Of a stretch of DNA of 64,000 nt, positions 45,892-56,645 are shown piece after piece. This stretch comes from Brienomyrus brachyistius. Its lineage: Eukaryota > Chordata > Actinopteri > Osteoglossiformes > Mormyridae. The stretch lies in the NCBI RefSeq assembly GCF_023856365.1, contig NC_064548.1, positions 19,702,461 to 19,766,460 of the forward strand. Direction: 5' to 3'. The position numbers and the translations under genes are program-made. Under the pieces are notes generated by a model that saw only the letters and a list, made by a program, of their open reading frames with translations, did no database searches and was not told the origin of the DNA. Every line of letters starts with the position of its first letter. The stretch's first letter is position 1.

Positions 45892-47958
45892 GCTTAACTC
45901 ACGGCAGGAACAGCTGACTCGGGCCGAAACCAGAAAGAAGCCGCTCCGTTAGTGGGACAAGCGCTCCATCCTGGAAGCAGGCTGTGTAATCTTTAGCGCC
46001 AACACAATATAATAAAATTCCTTCTTGTTCAAGTAAAGACTTCTGTTTTCTTGAGATAGGAAAAGTAGAACTTTTTCTGTTGGATGTTCGAAAGGTTAAA
46101 AACTTCGCTATAAAAACTTCTCGTTGGTGTTAACTGCTGACTTCACCAGGAATAAGATCTAATCAAAAGAATTAAGAAAATGCAGAAGAAAGATTTTTGT
46201 TGGGTGGGTGATCATAGCATGAAATGCTAGAGTCGTTGATGAAAGTTGGAGGCGAAGCCGGCGGAGATCCTAGAGAAGTAGGAACCAGGGAGCCTACGCT
46301 TCGGAGGAGAAGGGAAAGGGGAGGAGGCCGGTGGAACTGGGGGCCGTGACTGGACTGTAAAAAGAAAGGGGAGTGGGGGGAAGACAGTCTACCACCCAGA
46401 AAGGGTGTTGAGTCAACGACTGAGCGCCGTGCAGTTTTTTTTCCATGGAGGAAATGATCCTTGGGAGGAAGCGGATGGGGTTTGTGTGAGAAGCTCGCAG
46501 GTGGAGGGAGGGAGAGTTACGTTGGAGTTAATAGGTATGTCGGGGTGTCTTTCTGCTAAGGTAAATACTTTATCAAATCTTTTTAGACGTGTACAATTTG
46601 TTTCAGTGCTAATATCTGGTTGTAGGAATCCCAGTGTTATGTTGTGATTGATTTTCATTTTTTATTTGAAGAGACGGAAAAAGATCTTTTTTTCCTGCCA
46701 CTTACCGGTTGCAGAGGTTTAACTCCGTGTGGGTATTCTTTACTCAGCGTTAACAATACAGCCATGCACACTAGTATAGGCTCAGACAGCCATAACGGAA
46801 GCGCATTTCCCTTCCATTCACAAAATCCGCCGTCTGCAGCGTCAGGATGGCCACAGTGAAAACTGTATCTGGATTCAGCACGAAAACGAGCTCTGTCATA
46901 AAAATAATAAAGTAAACCTGGACCTACAGTTTGGACTCTGTTTTATTATACATATACTGGGATATTGTAATCAAACTTTATTCCGTGGTGTCTCAGAAAT
47001 TCCGGAAATTCACCATATTCTGACGAAAGTGTGGGTTTCTCCATGGTTACGTATATTTCATCTCTGCCCCATTACATTCATAGAGCTTCGCATCATCTGC
47101 GAACAGAAAGAGCAGAGAAGTTCCCATGATGCTTCATGTTAATGTTCACACTCAGTAAAGAAAGTGGCATCAACTGAAACTGTAACTGTGAGTTTCGTGG
47201 AAAGTTCAGCTGATGCTTATGTCTAAGAAACTCGTTTTTTTGGAATGGCGTGATTCGAATCATCAATGATTTTCCAGTCATGTGATCTGATCAACAAGCA
47301 GCTGTTATGCAGTGAGATGGAAAATTTATCCCAAGGTCAATGAGAGAAGAATTGAAGAACATTCTATTGAAGAGTAAAACTGCTTACAACTCATAAAACA
47401 GAATGGTTCAGTTTAAAAACAATGGCTCCCGGCTGAAGAAATAATGTTGGGAGAGAATTTGTGGCTATAGAGAAGTACAGGCCACTACCTTTTGATGTGT
47501 TGTTGAGGTGTGTGTCACGGTCACACGAAGCCCAAGCAGCTCCGCTGGAAAGCCGCGTTGGAGATGTTTAGCCACATTTCAGTGGGTGGAAACGCCGGCA
47601 CAAGAAATCAGGCCGTTTGTCATGAGCAGAGATTGCAGTTTGACTGTATTTCAGTGAATGAACATTTGGGGGATCAAGAAACTGAGGAGCTCAAGAAACA
47701 CTCCGGACAGAGAGAATCCTTACATTCACACAGACAGCCTGGCTCTCACTAAAAACCATCCATATATTTAAAGAAAGTATTACAGGTCAAACAAGTGCAA
47801 CAGTTAAATATCTGGAAGCCATTACCTCAACATACATAGACTGATACAAAGGACAATGAAAGAAATGCTTTGAAGATCAGACATTGTGTCGGGTTCTGTA
47901 CTTACTTCCTACTCCACTAACAATTTTTCATTCTAGGAATGTTTATCGAATATTATGA

Positions 47959-47999
47959 TTATCCATCCATCCATCCATTTCCCAAACTGCTTATCTTGC
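47959..47999 (-). mobile_element. SINE 3' tail fragment
   Basis: (ATCC)n followed by ATTTCCCAAACTGCTTATCT matches the 3' end of the 11136 SINE family. Confidence 0.7.
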
Positions 48000-48192
48000 A
48001 TTCTAGATTTTGTCTTACATTCGGCCACTATGATTTGCCCCCAGAATAGAGCATAAGAGGTCTTTAAAGGGGAGAGGGTGTGGCAGTGCATGATAAGCCT
48101 ATTAGCCAAATATATCCACAGAAGATAACTGAATATTCACATATGACACAACAGCTGTCCAACATGAGGGAGTGATAGTCTATGACACTGAT

Positions 48193-48213
48193 GGGGGGGG
48201 GGGGGGGGGGGGG
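48193..48213. repeat. Poly-G tract (21 G)
   Basis: Uninterrupted run of G. Confidence 0.95.
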
Positions 48214-49439
48214 ATAGTGTCCAGGGCAAATGGAGCAGCTAATGTCTCAGCACCAGCTGCAGCCACTTGTCTCAAATCAGGGGCATGAGAGGGGGATTTT
48301 AATGCCCCATTTCCCTTAATGCAGCCCTGGCACCATTCCCTGTGAAACTGGTTCCCTGTGAAACCATTCGGAACTATTCTTGTGTTGATTTGAACAAGAT
48401 CTTTTCTTCTCTTGAAAATTGGGTTGTTCCTGAAGGCTGCTGAAGAAAAGTAAAGGGATAATCTTACAGGCTGTGTGTCTGAATGTTTACATTTGCTCAT
48501 TCTCATCCAAGGTTTGTTTAGAACCATGAGACTGAGCACTTGGATGATACCCCACGTCCAGAGAATAGGCTGTGATGATATGGGTCTTCTATCTTATCCT
48601 TGCTCTGTGTACGTCCCCCTCTTTATGTTTCAGGGTTTTTTTTTCCTCCAGCTAATCCCATCTTCACCCCAAAAACTTGTGGTTTGATGAATTTATGTCA
48701 CAAAAGACATGGGCGAACCTGAAGATTGAGCAATCTTACTGATTGCTTAATCTTGTTTAGTTATCCAACCTTATCTTCACCCCTCTCAACTCAGGGCTTG
48801 GGTCCTACTCGGCTGTTGATAGTCATGTATATCACAGTCAGCACCAGAGTCCTGTTGCCGAGTACTTGGACCATGTGGGTCTGCGTCGTTTGGGCTGACA
48901 TTTCGCTTGCATTAGTGTACCTTGGTCTACATCTTGTTAATAAATATCCACTTTTTAAACTTAATTGTTGCTATGACATGGAGCTGAAGAAATGTTTCTG
49001 ATCACTTTAAAAATGAAACTTCATGTTTCCACCTTTTGACATTAGTGGCTTAACCCAAAATGTAAACCTGAACTGGTAGGAGTATTTGGCTGCTTTGTTG
49101 TGACCCTCCGTAACTTGAGAGCAGTAGTCGCAGCACAGGCTTGTCTGGACAATTTTTACCACCAAGCAGCTATGTGTGAACCACAGAAACACTCCCAGTG
49201 TACAGCCCCCCCTTCACTATCTCTTTGACCCACTGCCACTTGGTATGAGGCTCTGCAGCTTCAAAGCCAGAAAGGTATGACTTGTAAACAGCTTTATTCC
49301 CCAGGGAATTTAACCACTGAACACTCTGTCCCCTCCCAGTCTATAGACTGGGCCTACCAAATGTACTCATTTTTTCATTTGGATTCATAACACTCGTAAC
49401 TAAAATTATCCGTCTTTTGCATATGCAATTCTGTTTAAT

Positions 49440-49545
49440 CTGAATCTTTCCCACCTAGCAAGTGTTTTAGTATATTTTCTGTCTCATATGCGCGTCCTTA
49501 TGAGATGACAATAAATTTATTTTGACTTTGAAAAAAAAAAAAAAA
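49440..49545 (+). mobile_element. LINE-type 3' end with poly-A
   Basis: GATGACAATAAATTTATTTT, then GACTTTG and an A run of about 16, resembles a retrotransposed LINE 3' end. A processed transcript end is an alternative. Confidence 0.5.
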
Positions 49546-50534
49546 CAGGCTTCTCATGGTTTGAGGTTTAAAAACAAATTCACGATTGTTTAGTGCCCTC
49601 TGGTGTTCAGTATGCGAACAAGCAGCCTGAAGTGGCTGTGCAGGCTGGTGCCAAGCTAGTTATTCTTGACAATGAATTACGGTTTTCTCAGTCCTAAACC
49701 CTCACCGCAAAATTCCTCCAGTCACCTGGTGCCATCCGACAGATAATGTAATAATAAAACAATAAACCAGACACGATCATGTTTCCAATGAATGTTCCCC
49801 GTTAACAATACACACAAGTTTGAATTTAATGGTTTTTATATGGGATAATAATATTTTAGCAGTGTCAATTCTATAGTGTCCTGTTCATGATAAGTGATTA
49901 GAATATGGATTATTATTACAACATTTTTTCCTTTGTGACATTTATAGTGTTCATAGCGCCGTGATGCCCCTGGGTTTGGGGATGTTTAAAGGGTTTTCGC
50001 TGCAGGCTGTCCGTCCAGCCACGCTGTTTTTTTTATGTTTTGTCACTCATGGTCGGGGGGGCTGGGGGGCCGGGCAGAGGCGCTTCCAGCGGACGATCTG
50101 CGGCTGCAGGTCTCACATCAGCATCAATCGGATTACTTCTGCCTAAGGATAGATACAGCTGTTACAACCATTCAGCGGGTGCTGCTTTTACTTATATAGT
50201 AGCCTGCGTTTAATTAGAGAATTTGTTAATTGTTGTCGTTCTGTTTTTATTATTTCTAATAAAATAGTCAGCACGGGTTGAGATGAGTTTGTAGCGCTCC
50301 TAGCTCCATGCAATAAAACATAATCACCTACTTGTGAATGTCTGTCACTGTCCCCATGAATGAAACCGAAGACGCACGGAGACAATTCGCGTAGTCACTA
50401 CCAGTCCAGCTTTATTAAAGTCTTCCTAACTAGTGCTTTTTCGACGAGAAATTAAAAAATGACCAATTGGTGCTGATATTTAACACTAGTAAACAAATCG
50501 AATTAGTAACTAGTTAGCACTTTCGCCAACGACT

Positions 50535-53500
50535 ATGACTGAGCGGGACTCCTGTAGGGATGCGTCCAGGGGGACCGAAGCAGCGGACTTTGCGCCGGGA
50601 GGGATGTCGAGGGCAGGGAGGCGAAGCGGAGTCGCCTCGCTGGACCCGGAGTCCGGTTTTCCGGAGGGGATCAGAGGGACTCCTCGCAGGAGCAGCATAA
50701 TAAAGGTAGGAGTCAGAAATCACGTAAATAACGACAAAAGGAATCCCGCAGGTAATACCGATTATTTCTCTAGATCGACCAGACCAAGTGTTTATAATTG
50801 TACTTCGCACTAATATATAGTAATTATTTAGCCTGTTACTGTTACTGCAATTCATTCAGATCAGATGCTTTAAACGTGTTTACACTGCTGTGGACGTTCC
50901 CATATACCTTCTGGCAAGTTTACATGATCTAAATAAATATTTCAGGATGCGTATGGTTTCCTGAAACAAGTTAGCGGTACATTAACTGTACGGCTCTCGT
51001 GTTTGCTTTGAATGCGCGTAAAATACGCCATATCTCATATCTATCCTAAGTCCCATAGGGCACACGTCTTTCCCCACTTCTTGGTGTCCGCGTCTGATGG
51101 ATTCTCCCAAGACAGCTGATGAGTGCTCGGCCTGTTCTGAGATCAGCTCTAACCGGCGCGATGGCAGGACAACAGTGGTTTTAATGACGTTAACTTTGCT
51201 TCACTGTAAGTGGTATAAAATTCCAGTCGGGGTCGGAACGGATCACTTTCTCTGAATCCCGTTAACGTCGGACTGGTGTCAGCTGACTTTGGGACATATT
51301 ATTTGTGCAATTCTGCTTTAAAGTCAAACTCTGACAAAATCACTTGGTTATTTTAGCTGGCCACCTGGTTCTAACGGTAAATCCGCATTTAACTGTAGAT
51401 ATTGAGCTCTCTAACTGTTGTGCTCTGTATCCTCATCTCTCCTTTTCTCTTATGTCAGTCCACTCTTGCTGTCTGTCTGTGCTCAGGCCTCTGGCCAAGA
51501 GTACTGACAATGTGCCCACTGTACTAGAGTGTCACTGAGAGCCGAGTATTGCCACCATGTCCCAGGGTCCGTCACTCAGTGGTACCGCAGAGCACAGGGA
51601 GCCACCACACAGTGCGTCATGGGGGCTGCGGGACGGCTAGGGGCAGGCTACAGAAATTACTGTGACTTTCCGTTAAAACAGGAGAGCATCATGCTTCACG
51701 TCGCGAGGACGGAGAGAATGATCCACCTGGTGTGCGAGATGTTCGATAGCTTCTGGAGAGGGACCTTAGTGCTGAAAGATGGATTTAGTGGGAAGATAAA
51801 TGTGGGGGGGATGTGGAAGAGAGAGTGCAGAGGGAGTTAGACTGTGTGTGAAAACATGAATGCCCCCCCCCCCCCCCCCCGTGGCCCCCCCAAAATATGT
51901 ATGCTATTTGGATCCGAAATAAATGTATAATAATAATAACCATAATAATTATTATTAATAATAATAATGATACTCTTATTATTTACACTTATATACGTGG
52001 GATAAAATTTTGTGCACTGGGAAGAGGCGAAATATAAGTGTGTTTTCATGATGGACTCTTAACACAGGTGTGCCAGGGGGGTCGAGTCATTTCGGCTGGT
52101 GAAAAGTGAAGTTAATGACAGAAAAAAATAATCAAACTTTGAAAGTCAGATTAAACAACAAATGAGAGGGAGTTACCTGTAAAATGTATTATATATAAAT
52201 GCATAAATAACATCGCTTTTCAAAATGGTCTTTTGCTTCTCAATGCTGACAATATATTGTAAGTAATACTTGGAGGACATTAAGGTCAAATGCGTCTGGC
52301 CCCCTTAACGGGACGATTGGCCCCAGTCTGCCCCCCTCTAGTTGAAATGATCTAGAATCGCCACTGTTGCTGGCTTCTCTAGGACCTATCAGTGCACAAA
52401 ATGGGCGGGAGGAAGAAGACGGTGTCTTTCAGCAGCACGCCGTCAGAGAGGAAGGTGAGCAGCGCAGCGGACTGCCTGGCCTTCATGCAGTGCGGCTGTG
52501 AGCTCAGAAAGGTGCGACCCAATTCGCGCATCTACTACCGCTTCTATACCCTGGACCCCTCACTCACCTGTCTGCGCTGGGAGCCCTCAAAGAAGGACAG
52601 TGACCGCGCCCGCCTGGACATCAGCGCCATATGCGAGGTGCGCGCCGGCAAGTGCACGGAGACGTTCTGCCACAGCGGCACGGCCGAGTGCCTGGCAGAG
52701 GAGGCCTCCTTCTCCATCATCCACGGTGATGGCTACCAGTCCCTGGATCTGGTGGCACTTTCTCCTGAAGTCGCCAACATCTGGGTGACGGGCCTGCGCT
52801 ACCTGATATCGCACCCGGGCTCCGTCCGCGGCAGCGTCGACGAGGGGAGCCTCGGAAACCGACTGCGGCGCAGCTGGCTGGCCGCCGAGTTCGGCAAGGA
52901 CGACGAGAACGGCTGCGGGGTGGCGTCTGAGGACGCGGCTGTGGCCGCCATCTGCAGGCTGTGTCCCAGCATCAGGGAGACCAAGGTGGGAGGACACTGC
53001 AAATCATTCATCAATCCCAATCGAGTATTTTTAAGCAGACAAGCTCAGTTAAACAAAAGGCCAGGATATACAGTAATTAGCTGTTTGCCTATTTTACAAC
53101 AAGAGATGCAGGACCAGAGTAACCGGGATCATCGAAACCCCATCTTACCCCCAGTAACTGCCTGTTCGTCCTGCTGAAATCTGGCAAACGCTTCAGGAGT
53201 GTTATGACAAAAACTGAGAGGCTCAGGAAGAGCTTCTATCCTCAGGCCATGAGGCTAAATCAGGACAGACCGCCATAGCTTTTAAACGCTTCACAGTAAA
53301 GGTACATTTACATCAACAGCAGCTAGAGCAAATAATAGTCTGTTCTATTGCACACTGTACAGATATTGCCGATAATTGAAATGTTTTTGGGATATATTTT
53401 TTTTGTATATTTTCATTACTTTAGTCTTAGCTTTTTCATCCATCCATCCATTTTCCAAACTGCTTATCCTACTGGGTCGCAGGGGGTCCAGAGCCTATCC

Positions 53501-56500
53501 CGGAAGCAATGGGCACGAGGCAGGGAACAACCCAGGATGGGGGGCCAGCCCATTACAGGGCCCATTCACACACCATTCACTGACACATACACACCTATGG
53601 GCAATTTAGCAACTCCAATTAGCCTCAGCATGTTTTTGGACTGTGGGGGGAAACCGGAGTTATCTTTAATTTAATTTTCTAAACCTTATTGCATAGTCTC
53701 AGGACCGAATCAGGGTACATTTCGCTACATGCTGTACTTGTACAACAAGAATGGAAGAATATTGAATCTAATAATACCCTGTGTTGGCATTCTCAGTCTT
53801 TTGGGAGGTCACTGTACACCAGACAAATAAAATGGGGATGATTTTAACTTCCCAGTCCTGCTCATTTCATCTCCCACCATGAATCTCCTCTCTCCTGTCA
53901 CTCCCTGTCACCTCCAGGTACGACTCAGGTTTAAGGAAATTCAGCGCATCAAGGAGAAGCTGACCTCTCACGTGACCCTGGAGGAATTCCAGGAGGTCTA
54001 CTGCGAGCTGTGCACCCGCCCTGACGTCTACTTCCTGCTGGTGCAGCTGGCCCAGGACCGGGAGTGCCTAGATGCTCAGGCGCTGCGGGGCTTCCTGGAG
54101 ACGGAGCAGGGGCTCCGCTCCGCCACGGCCGAGGGCTGCCTGGACATCGTACAGCACTTCGAGCCATCGGCCTGGGGCCGCGAGCAGGGCCTGCTCAGCC
54201 TGGATGGCTTTGCCCGCTACCTGCAGTCACCCGAGTGCCAGCTGTTTGACCCTAAACACCAGCACGTGTGCCAGGATATGAGCCAGCCGCTCACACACTA
54301 CTTCATCAAGTCGTCCTCCTGCTCCTACCTGTCTGAGGAGCTGGGGTGTGCTGATCTGGGGGCAATGCAGAGTGCTCTGCAGGCTGGGTGCCGCTGTTTG
54401 GAGCTCACAGTAACAGATGGCCCTAGTGGAGAGGCAGTCTTGGCTGTGGAGACGAGTCTGAGCTTGAATGACCCCAGTCAAGCCCCTACAGTGCCTATTA
54501 CCGCCCGTGCTGCCCTTGAAATCATCGACAAGTACGGGTTTGCGTCCTCGCCCTACCCTCTGCTGCTCTGCCTCTGCCAACGCTGCTCCCCAAACCAGCA
54601 GAGAGTCCTGGCTGATCACCTCCGCAAGGTCTTCAGCTCTAGGCTCTACACCCTTGGGGCCCAAGAGGCACCTCCAGGTCCAGAAGACAGGCCTCAGCTG
54701 CCCTCCCCAGAGGAGTTGAAGGGCCGGGTTTTACTGGTGGGTAAGAAGCGGCCATCAGAAGGGGAGAGCTCAGATGGGGATGCGTCAGAGGAGGAAGAGG
54801 AGCTGGAGGACGGTGGTGAGCTCACAGACCAGCAGATGGCGCCCAAAGCCCCACATCCACTGCGGTCGCGTATTTGCGAAGAGCTTTCCGAGCTGTTGGT
54901 TATGAGTCGCTCCAGTAGCCGCTGCTTTTATAGACGCCGAGCCTGCCAGAACGAGAGCCCTTTGGCACCCCCCAACACCCTCATGCCCCAGGCCCCCCCA
55001 TGCTGGACAGTGTGCTCCATGGGGGAGGATGAGGCGGCCCAGCTGGTTGGCGAGAGCACAGAGGAGCTGGTGGATTTCACAGAGCGTGTGCTGGTGTGGG
55101 TGTGCCCAAGTGCAGAGCCCTCTGACTCCAGCAACGCCGATCCCCAGGACTTCTGGAAGGCCGGCTGTCAGCTGGTGGCCCTCAATCTGCAGATGCCTGG
55201 GACCGTGCTGGACGTCCACAGAGCTCATTTCGCCAAGAACGGCGGCTGTGGGTACGTGCTGCAGCCGGCCGCAGTGCGAGGGCCGGACCGCACTCCGGCT
55301 TCACTGGGCCGGACGCTGCGTGTCAGGGTGATCAGTGCCCACGGTCTTCCGAAACCACAGGGCTCAGGCGCCAAGGGGGACATCATCGACCCGTACGTGG
55401 TGCTAGAGCTGCATGGCGTGTCTGATGACTGCGCTGAGGAGCGCACCGGCACCGGGGCGCAGAACCAGGATGACCCACTGTTCGACGAAACCTTTGAATT
55501 TCAGGTGAGGTCCGTGCCAACTGCACCCTACCTACAGGCAGGTCATGTGTGTTCTGACAGCCCCCCTCCCATCCCCAGGTAAGCGTGCCCGAGTTGGCAG
55601 TCCTGCGTTTCGTGGTACTGGATGACGATTACATCACCGATGACTTCATTGGCCAGTACAGCGTGAGCTTCGAGTGTCTGCAGCCCGGTTTTCGCACCGT
55701 GCCGCTGCTGGGCCTGACAGGCCAGCTGGTGCCTCATGCCAGCCTCTTCATCCACGTGGTCATCGCCGAGCTGAAAGTTAGCGGCAAGCCCCACAAGCAG
55801 GCGCGGCGGGGGCACGGGTCGGTGGCCCTGCACAGCGTGGGCGTCAGGGCTCTGGACGACACCTTCCGCTCTGCGAGTGCTCCCCTGGGTGAGGCCACAG
55901 ACCTGCGGGTTTCTGCACAGGTAGGTGTACTGCCTGACATACTGCTCCAGGTTTCATATCACAGCCTTCCTAGGACAGGAAAGCAAGCAGATGTCATTTT
56001 CGTCTGTGTTTGACAGAGTGCCGTGGTCGCTTTCAAAGAGCACTTTGGGCTCCCCCTGGAGGTCACCTTCAAGCAGTGCATTCAGAGCCTGGTGCCCCTT
56101 CTACAGGCCCCTGATGGGTCCTTAGGGGCCAGTCTGGTGCTGAAAGATGGCTACCCCTGCCTAGAGGTGCTGGGGAACTCGTCTGAAAGCGTACAGAAGC
56201 TTGAGGGCTCCTACAGCACTGTGAGTTATCTGGATGGACGTAATATCTGATGTTCTTTCCCTGCTTGGAAGATCCACCATTTTAATCCAAAACAAAAGAT
56301 TTATGCAACACTGACCTGAGTCATGCGCACACAGTGACACACAGTCGTATCAAACCACACCGACACGCATAGTCGTATCAAACCGCACCGACACACAGAA
56401 TCATACCATACTGACATACACGTTCTGAAGGCACCTGAGGGCTGTAGCCACCTACATCTTTGTGTTCGAGTTACCCAGCCAGTGCAATTTTTAGTTCTTT

Positions 56501-56605
56501 CTGCTTCACTAACCTGGACTTTAGATGATCTCAGCGCAAAGACGGCTGATTGAGAATGCGGACAGGGTACAAGAAGAGATAAAACAGGTGTCCAAGGAAG
56601 GTAAG

Positions 56606-56645
<40 letters not shown>

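Larger units (their letters stand above)
45892..50534. other. Divergent intergenic region between RFTN2 and PLCL1
   Basis: No supported gene. It should contain both promoters. The sequence near 45895-45960 is moderately GC-rich and is probably RFTN2 5' UTR. A GGAGG-rich block lies at 46250-46400, a SINE tail fragment at 47959-47999 and a LINE tail at 49440-49545. The human neighbours MARS2 and BOLL are absent. Confidence 0.55.

Noticed and set aside
54227..55228. Antisense frames of about 145 codons
   Set aside because: Shadows of the GC-rich PLCL1 exon, whose sense frame is clearly conserved.
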